NCBI RefSeq assembly: GCF_036867135.1
Contig: NZ_JBAJIJ010000001.1
Coordinates: 1,240,001-1,304,000, forward strand
Source: Aeromicrobium sp. Sec7.5
Lineage (GTDB): Bacteria > Actinomycetota > Actinomycetes > Propionibacteriales > Nocardioidaceae
Reading direction: 5' to 3'
Length of the DNA stretch: 64,000 bases
Below the pieces are notes generated by a model. It was not told where the DNA came from and did not search any database. It saw only the letters and a list, made by a program, of their open reading frames with translations. Numbering within the stretch: the stretch's first letter is position 1; every line of letters starts with the position of its first letter. The position numbers and the translations under genes were made by a program. This document shows positions 9,233-17,416 of the stretch, one piece after another.

Positions 9233-10120
9233 GTGACCCTGCCTTCGAGCCGCCCAGGGCCCGGCACCCCTGCCGGGACGACCGTGCCTCCGAGCCGCCC
9301 AGGGCCCGGCACCCCCGCCGGACCGACATCGATCGACGAGCTCTTCGCGCGCACGCGGGCCGAGAACCGCGCTGCGCTCGTGGGCTACCTGCCCGCCGGG
9401 TTCCCGACCGTCGAGCTCTCGATCCGAGCGATCGCCACGATGGTCGAGAACGGTGTCGACCTCGTCGAGGTCGGCCTGCCCTACAGCGACCCCGTCATGG
9501 ACGGTCCCACGATCCAGGCGGCGGCCGAGACGGCTCTCGCGGCCGGGACGAGGGTCGACGACGTCTTCGAGGTCGTGCGGGCCACGGCCGAGCTGGGCGT
9601 GCCCACCGTGGTCATGACCTACTGGAACCCCGTCGAGCGGCGCGGCGTCGACCGGTTCGCCGCCCAGCTGGCGGAGGCCGGCGGCGCGGGTCTGATCACG
9701 CCCGACCTGATTCCCGACGAGGGCGTCGACTGGGACAAGGCGTCCCGGGAGCACCAGCTCCACCGCGTCTACCTGGTGGCACCGTCCTCGACCGACGATC
9801 GCCTCGCGATGACCGTGGCCGCGGCCAGCGGATTCATCTACGCCACCGCCGTGATGGGTGTGACGGGTCAGCGCACCGAGACCTCCAGCCTCGCGCCGGC
9901 ACTCGTCGCCCGCATCCGCGAGGTCACCGACAAGCCGATCGGCGTCGGTCTCGGTGTCAGCAACGGGGCGCAGGCCGCGGAGGTCGCCGCCTTCGCGGAT
10001 GCTGTCATCGTGGGCTCGGCATTCGTACGCTGCCTGCTGGACACTGACGACGAGCAGCAGGGCCTCGAGGCCCTCGCCGCCCTCACCCGCGAGCTGCGGG
10101 CCGGAATGGAGCGACCGTGA
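9233..10120 (+). CDS. trpA: Tryptophan synthase alpha chain with repeat-bearing N-terminus
   Basis: 295 aa from the GTG at 9233 (another in-frame GTG is at 9284). The enzyme cleaves indole-3-glycerol phosphate to indole. Core motifs are intact: RAALVGYLPAGFPT, DLVEVGLPYSDPVMDG (catalytic Glu and Asp), YWNPV, GLITPDLIPDE and GVGLGVSN. The oddity is the first about 33 residues: two copies of PSRPGPGTPAG in place of the usual short N-terminus, encoded by a 45-bp tandem duplication whose 22-nt core also occurs in the DUF6716 gene near 51.9 kb. No start codon lies between the repeats and the conserved IDELFARTR, so at least one copy must be translated. The stop overlaps the lgt start. Confidence 0.95.
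   Translation: MTLPSSRPGPGTPAGTTVPPSRPGPGTPAGPTSIDELFARTRAENRAALVGYLPAGFPTVELSIRAIATMVENGVDLVEVGLPYSDPVMDGPTIQAAAETALAAGTRVDDVFEVVRATAELGVPTVVMTYWNPVERRGVDRFAAQLAEAGGAGLITPDLIPDEGVDWDKASREHQLHRVYLVAPSSTDDRLAMTVAAASGFIYATAVMGVTGQRTETSSLAPALVARIREVTDKPIGVGLGVSNGAQAAEVAAFADAVIVGSAFVRCLLDTDDEQQGLEALAALTRELRAGMERP
9245..9330 (+). repeat. In-frame GC-rich repeat, two copies (trpA N-terminus)
   Basis: Two copies of a 22-nt core beginning GCCGCCCAGGGCCC lie at 9249-9270 and 9294-9315, 45 nt apart (15 codons). The first can fold as CCCGGCA-CCCC-TGCCGGG. The same core is found three times, inverted, in the gene at 51036-52478. In trpA it is read as SRPGPGTP. Confidence 0.85.
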
Positions 10121-11088
10121 ACACTTCGGCCATGGACATCGTGACCTACATCCCCAGCCCCGAGACTGGTGTCTGGGAGATTGGTCCGTTCCCGCTGCGC
10201 GCCTACGCGCTCGGCATCATCCTCGGCGCGCTGCTGGCGATCTGGATCGGCGAGCGCCGGTTCCAGGCCCGCGGGGGGCGTGAGGGCGTCATCGCCGACG
10301 TCGCGATCTGGGCCATCCCGTTCGGCATCGTCGGTGCCCGGATGTACCACGTGGCCACCGACCCCCAGCTGTACTTCGCCGAGGGGCGTGAACCGATACG
10401 GGCCCTCTTCATCTGGGAGGGCGGGCTCGGCATCTGGGGTGCCGTGGCGGGCGGCGCGCTCGGCGCCTACATCGCCGCACGCCGCCTCGGCGTCTCGTTC
10501 TCGGCCATCGCGGGAGCCATCGCCCCCGGCCTGCTCGTCGCGCAGGCGGTCGGGCGCATCGGCAACTACTTCAACCAGGAGCTCTTCGGCGGTCCCACGA
10601 CCTTGCCGTGGGCTCTGGAGATCGACCCGGCCAACCGGCCCGTCGACTACGTCCAGTTCGCGACGTTCCACCCCACCTTCCTCTACGAGCTGCTCTGGAA
10701 CCTGGCGGCGGCGGCCGTGCTGATCTGGCTCGACCGCCGGTACCGCTTCTCGGGCTACCGGGTGTTCTGGCTCTACGTCATGCTCTACACCGCCGGACGC
10801 TTCTGGATCGAGCAGCTGCGCATCGACGACGTCAACGAGATCGGGCCCTGGCGCCTGAACGTGTGGACCTCGGTCATCGTCTTCGCGGTCGCGGCTTTCC
10901 TGTTCTGGCTCGGTCGCGGCGCCGGTCCCGACGACTACAGCTCGAACGACGACCCGACCGCCGACGAACCCACGACCGAGGAGCTCACCACCGACGAGAA
11001 GTCGGGCGCGCGCGATCGTGACGCCGATCAGGCGGAGGGGACCAGCGACGTCGAGGCTGACGAGCCCTCGCGTCCCGACGCGACCTGA
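10117..11088 (+). CDS. lgt: Prolipoprotein diacylglyceryl transferase
   Basis: 323 aa, GTG start overlapping the trpA stop (an ATG lies 5 codons later). Lgt transfers diacylglycerol from phosphatidylglycerol to the lipobox cysteine of prolipoproteins in the membrane. The signature AQAVGRIGNYFNQELFG and the HPTFLYELLWN segment are present within a multi-helix membrane core. The C-terminal about 55 residues are a highly acidic disordered tail (many Asp, Glu, Thr), a common actinobacterial extension. Its customers here include the lipoproteins at 17413-17943 and probably 18040-18267. Confidence 0.95.
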   Translation: MNTSAMDIVTYIPSPETGVWEIGPFPLRAYALGIILGALLAIWIGERRFQARGGREGVIADVAIWAIPFGIVGARMYHVATDPQLYFAEGREPIRALFIWEGGLGIWGAVAGGALGAYIAARRLGVSFSAIAGAIAPGLLVAQAVGRIGNYFNQELFGGPTTLPWALEIDPANRPVDYVQFATFHPTFLYELLWNLAAAAVLIWLDRRYRFSGYRVFWLYVMLYTAGRFWIEQLRIDDVNEIGPWRLNVWTSVIVFAVAAFLFWLGRGAGPDDYSSNDDPTADEPTTEELTTDEKSGARDRDADQAEGTSDVEADEPSRPDAT

Positions 11089-11128
11089 CCGGTGTGGACG
11101 ATGCCGCCGCCGGGCCGAGCCCCGCGGC

Positions 11129-11134
11129 TAGGGT
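11129..11134 (+). promoter_or_regulatory. -10 element of a leaderless promoter (dinG)
   Basis: TAGGGT is followed by 7 nt and then the ATG at 11142, the spacing expected when transcription starts at the A of the start codon. This decides the start of the helicase gene against the upstream in-frame GTG at 11094. Confidence 0.55.
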
Positions 11135-11141
11135 GACGCGC

Positions 11142-13085
11142 ATGCCTGCTGACGAGTCGTCCCGCGTCCGCGAGGTCCTGCATGCGGCGGTCGGGTCGGT
11201 CGGAGGCGTCGAGCGCCCGGGCCAGGTCGAGATGGCCGAGGCCGTGGCCGCCGCGATGGACGAGGGCCGGCACCTGCTCGTGCAGGCCGGCACCGGCACC
11301 GGCAAGTCGCTGGGGTACCTCGTGCCGAGCCTGCTGCACGGCAAGCGGGTCGTGATCGCCACCGCCACCCTGGGTCTGCAGCACCAGCTCGTGCAGCGCG
11401 ACATCCCGGCCCTGCTGGAGGGCGCCGCCGACGTGCTCGACGAGGTGCCGTCACACGCCGTGCTCAAGGGGCGCTCGAACTACGCGTGCCTGCATCGGCT
11501 CCGCGTCGGGGTGCCCGATGACCAGGGCACGCTCGTCGACGTCCCCGAGGGCACCCTCGGGTCCGAGGTCGTGGCGCTGCGCGAGTGGGCCGAGGACCAG
11601 GCCGAGAACACCGGCCCGGGCGACCGCGAGTCCGCACCGTCGCACACCGACCGCGGGTGGCGGCAGGTCAGCGTCACGGCCCGGGAGTGCCTCGGTGCGT
11701 CCAAGTGCGGGTTCGCGCTGGAGTGCTTCGCCGAGAAGGCCAAGGCGAAGGCCCACGCCGCCCAGCTGGTCGTCACCAACCACTCGCTGCTCGCGATCGA
11801 CGCCCAGGGCGACGTGCCGACCTTGCCCGAGCACGACGTCGTCGTGATCGACGAGGCCCACGAGCTCGCCTCTCGCGTCACGCAGGCCGCCACGGTCGAG
11901 CTCGAGCCGGTCTCGGTCGAGCGCGCAGCCCGGCGTGCGCGGGGCCACCTCAAGAGCGGCCAGGCCGCGGACGATCTGGCCGATGCGTCCGACGCCCTGG
12001 CGGACGTGCTCACCCGCACCGAGCAGGGGCGCATCGACCGCCCCACCGACGAGCTGCTCGACGTGCTCGGGCTGGTGCGCGACTCCGCCCGAGCCTGCAT
12101 GTCCGACTTCACCTCCGAGAAGGGAGGTGGCGAGCCCGACGCCGCCCGCCAGCAGGCACGGGGGCTCGTCGACGACGTCCGTGCCGTGGCCGAGCGCATG
12201 GCGGCGCACAGCGATGCCGACGTGCTGTGGGCCGCCGAGGCGCGCTCCGGTCCGCGGCTGCAGCTCGCCCCGCTCGACGTGGCCAGCATGTTGGCCAACA
12301 GCGTCTTCGCCGACCGCACCGTGGTGCTCACGAGCGCCACGCTGGCGCTCGGCGGCAGCTTCGACGCGGTCGTCCGGTCGGTGGGTCTGGGCTTCGGTGA
12401 CCACGAGTGGTCGGGCATCGACGTCGGTTCACCGTTCGACTACGGCAAGCAGGGCATGCTGTACGTCGCCAAGCACCTTCCGGCGCCTGGCCGCGAGGGG
12501 CCCAGCACGCAGTTCGTCGACGAGCTGGTCGAGCTGGTGGGGGCGGCCGGCGGTCGCACCCTCGGGCTGTTCTCCTCCCGGCGCGGCGCCGAGGCGGCGG
12601 CCGAGAAGGTACGCGAGCGCCTGCCTGACCTCGAGGTGCTGGTGCAGGGCGAGGCCCACCTCAGCGAGCTCACGAAGAAGTTCGTCGACGACGAGACGGC
12701 GTGCTTGTTCGGCACCCTCGGCCTGTGGCAGGGCCTCGACGTGCCGGGCGCCACGTGCCAGCTCGTCGTGATCGACCGCATCCCCTTCCCGCGTCCCGAC
12801 GACCCGCTCATGGGCGCTCGGCAGCGCCTCGTCGAGCAGCGCGGCGGCAACGGCTTCATGTCGATCGCCGCCAGCCACGCAGCGCTCCTGCTCGCGCAGG
12901 GCGCCGGCCGCCTGATCCGCCGCGTCGACGACCGCGGCGTGGTGGCGGTGCTCGACTCGCGGCTGGCCACCGCACGCTACGGCGGGTACCTCGCGTCGTC
13001 GCTGCCGCCCATGTGGCGCACCACCGACAAGGCCACCGTGCTGGCAGCGCTCAAGCGTCTCGACGAGCTGGCCTCGCAGGCCTGA
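11142..13085 (+). CDS. dinG: DinG/XPD-family ATP-dependent DNA helicase
   Basis: 647 aa from the ATG at 11142 (an in-frame GTG at 11094 is less likely because the TAGGGT -10 lies between them). Superfamily 2 Fe-S helicase: Walker A AGTGTGKS near residue 49, DEAH box VVIDEAHE near 233, and four cysteines for the 4Fe-4S cluster (YACL near 115, ECLGASKCGFALEC near 182-194). The C-terminal domain carries GLWQGLDVPGATCQLVVIDRIPFPRP and AGRLIRR (motif VI). The actinobacterial gene is usually named DinG-like; it unwinds 5'-tailed and replication-fork structures. The exact cellular role in this group is not established. Confidence 0.9.
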   Translation: MPADESSRVREVLHAAVGSVGGVERPGQVEMAEAVAAAMDEGRHLLVQAGTGTGKSLGYLVPSLLHGKRVVIATATLGLQHQLVQRDIPALLEGAADVLDEVPSHAVLKGRSNYACLHRLRVGVPDDQGTLVDVPEGTLGSEVVALREWAEDQAENTGPGDRESAPSHTDRGWRQVSVTARECLGASKCGFALECFAEKAKAKAHAAQLVVTNHSLLAIDAQGDVPTLPEHDVVVIDEAHELASRVTQAATVELEPVSVERAARRARGHLKSGQAADDLADASDALADVLTRTEQGRIDRPTDELLDVLGLVRDSARACMSDFTSEKGGGEPDAARQQARGLVDDVRAVAERMAAHSDADVLWAAEARSGPRLQLAPLDVASMLANSVFADRTVVLTSATLALGGSFDAVVRSVGLGFGDHEWSGIDVGSPFDYGKQGMLYVAKHLPAPGREGPSTQFVDELVELVGAAGGRTLGLFSSRRGAEAAAEKVRERLPDLEVLVQGEAHLSELTKKFVDDETACLFGTLGLWQGLDVPGATCQLVVIDRIPFPRPDDPLMGARQRLVEQRGGNGFMSIAASHAALLLAQGAGRLIRRVDDRGVVAVLDSRLATARYGGYLASSLPPMWRTTDKATVLAALKRLDELASQA

Positions 13086-13108
13086 TCCCAGCGCACCCGG
13101 CCACCTCC

Positions 13109-13114
13109 TAGACT
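13109..13114 (+). promoter_or_regulatory. -10 element of a leaderless promoter (galE)
   Basis: TAGACT ends 8 nt before the ATG at 13123. There is no Shine-Dalgarno sequence in the 37-bp gap after dinG, consistent with a leaderless galE mRNA. Confidence 0.5.
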
Positions 13115-13122
13115 CGCCCCCT

Positions 13123-14085
13123 ATGAGCATCGTGGTCACCGGCGGCGCCGGCTACATCGGATCGCACGTCGTCCGGGCCCTCGGGCTCGCGGGCCTGGAG
13201 TGCGTCGTGGTCGACGACCTCTCCAGCGGCCATCGCGAGTTCGTGCCGGACGACGTGCCGTTCGTCGAGGCGTCGCTGCTCGACACCGCGGCCCTCGAGA
13301 CGGCCATGGCCGACCATGACGTGCAGGCTGTCGTGCACCTGGCCGGCTACAAGTACGCCGGCGTGTCGGTCGAGCGGCCGCTGCACACCTACGAGCAGAA
13401 CGTCCAAGGCACCGTCAGCCTGCTGCGCGCGATGGAGCACAGCGGCGTCGACGCGATCGTGTTCTCCTCGAGCGCGGCCACCTACGGCACGCCCGACGTG
13501 GAACTGGTGACCGAGGACACCCCGACCGCCCCGGAGTCGCCGTACGGCGAGAGCAAGCTGATCGGGGAGTGGCTGCTGCGTGACTCCGAGCGCGCATGGG
13601 GGACCCGCCACACGTCGCTGCGCTACTTCAACGTCGTGGGGTCGGCCGTGCCCGAGCTGTACGACTCCAGTCCGCACAACCTCTTCCCGCTCGTGATCCG
13701 GGCACTGCGCGAGGGCCGGACGCCCCGCATCAACGGTGACGACTACGCCACGGCCGACGGCACGTGCGAGCGCGACTACGTGCACGTGGCCGACCTGGCC
13801 GAGGCCCACGTCGTGGCCACGCAGGCCCTGCTGGAGGGGCGCGACCTCGAGCGCGTCTACAACCTCGGATGCGGTGACGGGGTCTCGGTGCGCCAGATCA
13901 TGGACGCCGCCGCCGAGGTGTCGGGCGTCGACTTCACGCCGGAGATCGGCGATCGGCGTCCGGGTGACCCGGCTCGGATCGTCGCCTCGGGAGCCCTCGC
14001 AGAGCGCGACCTCGGCTGGAAGGTGCGGTACTCGGTGACCGACATGTTCCGCAGTGCCTGGACCGCGGGTCCCACCGCCGGTTGA
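13123..14085 (+). CDS. galE: UDP-glucose 4-epimerase
   Basis: 320 aa extended SDR. It interconverts UDP-glucose and UDP-galactose with NAD. The N-terminal Rossmann motif GGAGYIGSH, the SSSAATYG serine segment and the catalytic YGESK (YxxxK) are visible; ERDYVHVADLAEAH and YNLGCGDGVSV are typical C-terminal blocks. Length is slightly below the usual 330-340. Its product could feed the surface-glycan genes further along, but no direct linkage is shown. A degenerate copy of the TTTCGAGGCTC repeat follows the stop. Confidence 0.92.
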   Translation: MSIVVTGGAGYIGSHVVRALGLAGLECVVVDDLSSGHREFVPDDVPFVEASLLDTAALETAMADHDVQAVVHLAGYKYAGVSVERPLHTYEQNVQGTVSLLRAMEHSGVDAIVFSSSAATYGTPDVELVTEDTPTAPESPYGESKLIGEWLLRDSERAWGTRHTSLRYFNVVGSAVPELYDSSPHNLFPLVIRALREGRTPRINGDDYATADGTCERDYVHVADLAEAHVVATQALLEGRDLERVYNLGCGDGVSVRQIMDAAAEVSGVDFTPEIGDRRPGDPARIVASGALAERDLGWKVRYSVTDMFRSAWTAGPTAG

Positions 14086-14098
14086 GGCACCCCGCCAT

Positions 14099-14160
14099 CC
14101 GTTGGTCGAGGTGCGAGTGCGTTCTGGCGCGCGAGTCTCGAAACCACCCGTCAGGTGACC
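14099..14160. repeat. Half copy of the TTTCGAGGCTC/ACCTCAA intergenic repeat
   Basis: The stretch GTTGGTCGAGGTGCGAG ... GAGTCTCGAAACC, followed by GGTGACC, matches one arm of the longer inverted repeat at 41254-41354 when that is read on the other strand. It fills the gap between the convergent galE and lexA genes. Confidence 0.6.
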
Positions 14161-14191
14161 GCCCTGGCGATGGAGTCGGCTTCTCCCGACC

Positions 14192-14923
14192 TCAGACCCG
14201 GCGCAGGACCGCGGTGACCTTGCCCAGGATCGTGGCGTGCGTGCCGTCGATGGGGGAGTACTCGGGGTTGGCCGGCAGCAGCCAGACCTCGCCGTTCTTG
14301 CGCTGGAAGGTCTTGACCGTCGCCTCGCCGTCGAGCATCGCCGCGACGATCTCGCCGTTCTCGGCGACCGGCTGCTGGCGGATCACGACGTAGTCGCCGT
14401 TGCAGATCGCCGCGTCGATCATCGAGTCACCGCTGACCTCGAGGAGGAAGAGCGTGCCATCGCCCACGAGGGACTTGGGCAGCGGGAAGATCTCCTCGAC
14501 GCGCTCCTCGGCCAGGATGGGTCCACCCGCCGCGATGCGACCGACCATCGGCACGTAGGTGGCGTCGGGCATGGAGTCGCGCATGTCGGTCTCGTCGACG
14601 ACCGTCTCGTCGGCCGAGCTGACGGCCGGTCGCGCGCCGATGCCGTCGGGCAGGAAGATCTCCATGGCCCGCGGGCGGAACGGATCGCGCCGGATGAACC
14701 CCATCTTCTCGAGCTGCTTGAGCTGGTGGGAGACCGAGGACGTGCTGTGCAGGCCCACGGCCGCGCCGACCTCGCGCATGCTGGGCGGGTAACCGCGCTG
14801 GGCGACCTCGTCGCGCAGGAACTCCAGGACGCGGCGCTGGCGCGCAGTCAGGCCGTCGGCGTCGGGTGGGCCGTCGGGCAGCTCGCTGACGTTGGAGCGG
14901 TCGGCCATGTCCTCGGTGGTCAT
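14192..14923 (-). CDS. lexA: LexA repressor
   Basis: 243 aa from the ATG at 14923, chosen because a TAGCGT -10 lies 7 nt upstream (leaderless). The winged HTH (about residues 28-90) contains [21 protein letters not shown]. The self-cleavage site is Ala132-Gly133 in GRIAAGGPI. The catalytic dyad is Ser167 (SGDSM) and Lys204 (ATVKTF). RecA-stimulated self-cleavage derepresses the SOS regulon. Two SOS boxes lie immediately upstream, the first overlapping the -10, so the gene is autoregulated. The adjacent LysM gene is a probable target, as for mycobacterial Rv2719c. Confidence 0.97.
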   Translation of the reverse strand: MTTEDMADRSNVSELPDGPPDADGLTARQRRVLEFLRDEVAQRGYPPSMREVGAAVGLHSTSSVSHQLKQLEKMGFIRRDPFRPRAMEIFLPDGIGARPAVSSADETVVDETDMRDSMPDATYVPMVGRIAAGGPILAEERVEEIFPLPKSLVGDGTLFLLEVSGDSMIDAAICNGDYVVIRQQPVAENGEIVAAMLDGEATVKTFQRKNGEVWLLPANPEYSPIDGTHATILGKVTAVLRRV

Positions 14924-14930
14924 GGGGATC

Positions 14931-14936
14931 ACGCTA
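14931..14936 (-). promoter_or_regulatory. -10 element of leaderless lexA promoter
   Basis: On the minus strand TAGCGT lies 7 nt before the lexA ATG. It overlaps the proximal LexA box by 2 nt, so LexA binding would occlude RNA polymerase. Confidence 0.55.
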
Positions 14937-14971
14937 GGACAGATGTTCGACGAGATCAAACATCTGTTCGA
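14935..14971 (-). promoter_or_regulatory. Tandem LexA (SOS) operators
   Basis: Two boxes related to TCGAAC-N4-GTTCGA. On the minus strand the distal box at 14956-14971 reads TCGAACAGATGTTTGA (11 of 12 conserved positions) and the proximal box at 14935-14950 reads TCGAACATCTGTCCTA. They are 21 bp apart, two helical turns on the same face. The distal box contains the stop codon of the upstream YihY gene. Confidence 0.8.
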
Positions 14972-15861
14972 CTGGGCGTGTCGGAGTCCGTCGGTGCCTG
15001 GGCCTCGACGTCCTGGTCCGACGGGGCGATCTCGGCCTCCGACGGCCGTTCGCCCTCGCTGACCGCCTCGTAGGCGGCGCCGATCAGCAGGGCGAAGAAT
15101 CCGGCCCAGAGCCACAGCAGGAGGACGACGACTCCGGCGAGGGCGCCGTAGGTCTTGCCGTAGCTGCCGAAGTTGTCGACGTAGAGCGAGAAGGCCACGG
15201 ACGCGATGAGCCATGCGACGGCCGCGCCCGTCACGCCGGGCGACCAGAGCTTCGGACGCTCCTGGCCGGACTCGGCGTCGGGGGCGGTCCGGATCACCAG
15301 GCCGAAGCCGATCACGATCGCCACGGCGAGCAGCAGGAATCGCGCGAGGTCGACGACGACGCGGATGCCCGGCACGTCGACCAAGGCGTCGAGCAGGAGA
15401 GGGGCCACCGCCACGAGGGTGATCGTGACGGCGAGGAACGCGACGGCGCCGGCGGTCAGGCCGAGGGCGAGCAGCTTCTGCTTCACGAAGTTGCGGGTCT
15501 GGTGGTTGCCGAGCATCGCGTTGATCGCCGTCACCAGGTTCGCCATGCCACCGCTGGCGCTCTGCAGGGCCAGGATGACCGCGATGGCGAAGCCGAAGCT
15601 CAGCGAGCTCGACGAGGTGGACGCGAGCGACTCGAGCTGTCCGGTCACGAGCGACGCGGCGTCGGCCGGCAGTGCGTCGGCGATCCCGTCGGACTGTCGG
15701 GCCACCGTCTCCGGGCTCGCGACGAGCCCGTAGACCAGCAGGCTCGCGATCATCGCGGGGAACAGCGCCAGGAACACGTAGAACGCGACGCCCGCCGCGA
15801 GCAGGGACGCATTGCGCTCGGAGGCGAGCTTCCAGGCGGTCTTCAGATGGTCGACAGGCAT
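14956..15861 (-). CDS. YihY/BrkB family membrane protein
   Basis: 301 aa, six predicted membrane helices, with the family features: N-terminal [24 protein letters not shown], then [15 protein letters not shown], and [40 protein letters not shown]. Formerly labelled ribonuclease BN in error; the function is unknown, possibly transport. The C-terminal tail is acidic. Its last codons lie inside a LexA operator of the downstream lexA gene, so read-through transcription would cross the SOS boxes. Confidence 0.88.
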   Translation of the reverse strand: MPVDHLKTAWKLASERNASLLAAGVAFYVFLALFPAMIASLLVYGLVASPETVARQSDGIADALPADAASLVTGQLESLASTSSSSLSFGFAIAVILALQSASGGMANLVTAINAMLGNHQTRNFVKQKLLALGLTAGAVAFLAVTITLVAVAPLLLDALVDVPGIRVVVDLARFLLLAVAIVIGFGLVIRTAPDAESGQERPKLWSPGVTGAAVAWLIASVAFSLYVDNFGSYGKTYGALAGVVVLLLWLWAGFFALLIGAAYEAVSEGERPSEAEIAPSDQDVEAQAPTDSDTPSRTDV

Positions 15862-15914
15862 GCGTTCGAGCCTAGGCGGATCGCGACACCGACGCGCGCC
15901 GGGTCAAACGAGCC

Positions 15915-15930
15915 TGTGCCGTGGATCACA
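15915..15930. promoter_or_regulatory. Possible CRP-like site upstream of the YihY gene
   Basis: TGTGCCGTGGATCACA differs from the CRP/GlxR pattern TGTGA-N6-TCACA at one conserved position. It lies 54 bp upstream of the YihY start in the divergent gap. Pattern match only. Confidence 0.3.
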
Positions 15931-16041
15931 TGTATCGCATCGCTGCAGGTCAGAGGGCTGGACGTCACCCATTCGCAAATTTGTTCGAGTGGGGTCTTCA
16001 CTTTTGTCCGACGTGGGCCGTATGGTCGTTCATGTGTTCGA

Positions 16042-16057
16042 TCGAACGTCCGTTCGC
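16042..16057 (+). promoter_or_regulatory. LexA (SOS) box upstream of the LysM gene
   Basis: TCGAACGTCCGTTCGC matches TCGAAC-N4-GTTCGA at 11 of 12 positions, 95 bp upstream of the LysM protein start, as expected for an SOS-induced ChiZ/DivS-type gene. Confidence 0.75.
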
Positions 16058-16151
16058 ACTGATCCCGATCGAATGACATCCCTCGGCTGAGGCGCCGGGC
16101 GGACGTTCGAGAGAACACGCCAACCTCCACACTTCCCCTTCGGAGACCACC

Positions 16152-16586
16152 ATGAGCATCACCCACGACGAGCTGCCCCTGTTCGAGGTTCCCGTCCACC
16201 TGCGTGCCGCCGGTCCTCGCGAGCGCCATCTGGCGGCCGTGCCCGAGGCCCGGGTCCAGTCGCCGCGTCCGGCGTCGTCGGGTGGTGTGCGGCTGACGCG
16301 CCGGGGCCGGGTCGCCCTGGTGGTCCTCGCGCTGGCGGTCATCACCGCGCTCATGGTCGTCTTCGGTTCGGGCACGGCCGCCACCAATGACGCCGGCGTC
16401 GTCACTGGCACCACCAGCGTCACCGTGCAGCCGGGCGAGACTTTGTGGTCCATCGCCGGTGAGGCCAACCCGGGCGGCGACATCCGCGACACGATGGGCG
16501 ACATCGTCAGGCTCAACTCGCTGGTCGACGGCGAGACGCTGCAGATGGGCACCACGCTGGCCGTCCCGGTCTACGCGACCGACTGA
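16152..16586 (+). CDS. LysM-domain membrane protein, LexA-linked (ChiZ/DivS-like)
   Basis: 144 aa: a cytoplasmic N-terminus of about 52 residues, one transmembrane segment (about 53-71), and an extracellular LysM domain (about 88-140) with VQPGETLWSIA. In mycobacteria and corynebacteria a small LysM or membrane protein beside lexA (Rv2719c/ChiZ, DivS) is induced by DNA damage and delays septation. The same gene order, topology and an upstream SOS box are seen here, so the role of SOS cell-division inhibitor is inferred from context. No catalytic cell-wall hydrolase domain is visible. GGAG lies 9 nt before the ATG. Confidence 0.8.
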   Translation: MSITHDELPLFEVPVHLRAAGPRERHLAAVPEARVQSPRPASSGGVRLTRRGRVALVVLALAVITALMVVFGSGTAATNDAGVVTGTTSVTVQPGETLWSIAGEANPGGDIRDTMGDIVRLNSLVDGETLQMGTTLAVPVYATD

Positions 16587-16600
16587 CGCTCCACGAACCT

Positions 16601-16714
16601 GGTCGGCGGGCCTTGGGTTGAGACTGACGCCCGCCGACCGGCACCTCTCCGGGGCAGACCCGGATCTGCCACTGGGCAGTCACGCGCTGGGGAAGGCCGT
16701 GGCTGCCCAGTGGC
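16601..16714. terminator. Two consecutive hairpins between convergent genes
   Basis: First hairpin: GGTCGGCGGGC at 16601-16611 pairs with 16629-16639 (11 bp). Second: 16668-16683 pairs with 16699-16714 (16 bp including one G-U pair, 15-nt loop). They separate the LysM gene from the convergent gene ending at 16736. Confidence 0.6.
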
Positions 16715-16735
16715 ACGTCCGAGCGGCGTTGATGC

Positions 16736-17416
16736 TCACGGTGCCACGACGACGGGTGCCGCCTCCACGACCGCCAGCGCGGCGGCCGGTCCGGGAGCGG
16801 TGATCAGCTGGTCGATCTGCTGCTCGGGGCCTCCGTTGACCCGGTACGACACGCGGTAGCCCACGTCGACGCGCGGGGAGAGCCCGGCGGCGACCCGGCT
16901 GTAGCGGTGCGTCACGGCGGTCGACGGATACGGCGCTCCTGGCGTCGACGTGGTCTGGGTGGTGCCGTCGCCGTGGTGCCAGGTGAATCGCGCGGGCGTC
17001 GCGGCGATCTCCACGGCTTGGCCCAGCAGCACCGTGGAGTGCCGGAACTCAGGTGCCTGGGTGTGAAAGATCGTCTCCACGTTCACCAGCGTCTCGCCGC
17101 CGGGCTGGATCCTCAGCGCCAGCGCCGGCAGACCCACCGACTCCACCGCCCTCCGAATCTCGGCCGCGACGACCGGGTCGTTGGGGAAGTAGACCTCGAT
17201 CGATCCGTCACATGCCCGCACCTGCCCGGTCCAGGTGCATGTCGTCGGTGGCAGCGGAGCCGATGCTTGGCCACCCCCGGAGGCGCTGCTGGGAGCGCCG
17301 GTCCGTGCTTCCGACTCGCTCTCGATGACCAGCACCGGTGAACGATCTTCAGGCCGCACGCTTACCTCGGTTTGGGCTCCCGCCAAAAGTGCGAGCGTGA
17401 CGACTGTTGCGATCAT
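16736..17416 (-). CDS. Secreted protein with PKD-like C-terminus, coupled to DUF6318 lipoprotein
   Basis: 226 aa from the ATG at 17416, chosen because it overlaps the upstream TGA (ATGA); an in-frame ATG at 17449 is the alternative. Residues 1-14 are hydrophobic (MIATVVTLALLAGA), a probable signal peptide. A C-terminal segment about 130-185 with ATPARFTWHHGDGTTQTT...STAVTHRYSR matches the PKD pattern (WxHGDG...V.H.Y). Two cysteines (TCTWTGQVRAC) could form a disulphide. The function is unknown; the lipoprotein-secreted protein pair suggests a cell-envelope role. The stretch from about 17340 to 17660 is less GC-rich than its surroundings. Confidence 0.65.
   Translation of the reverse strand: MIATVVTLALLAGAQTEVSVRPEDRSPVLVIESESEARTGAPSSASGGGQASAPLPPTTCTWTGQVRACDGSIEVYFPNDPVVAAEIRRAVESVGLPALALRIQPGGETLVNVETIFHTQAPEFRHSTVLLGQAVEIAATPARFTWHHGDGTTQTTSTPGAPYPSTAVTHRYSRVAAGLSPRVDVGYRVSYRVNGGPEQQIDQLITAPGPAAALAVVEAAPVVVAP

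Noticed and set aside
11094..11141. GTG at 11094 as the start of the DinG-like helicase
   Set aside because: The TAGGGT -10 lies downstream of it and 7 nt before the ATG at 11142; the extra 16 residues have no family similarity.
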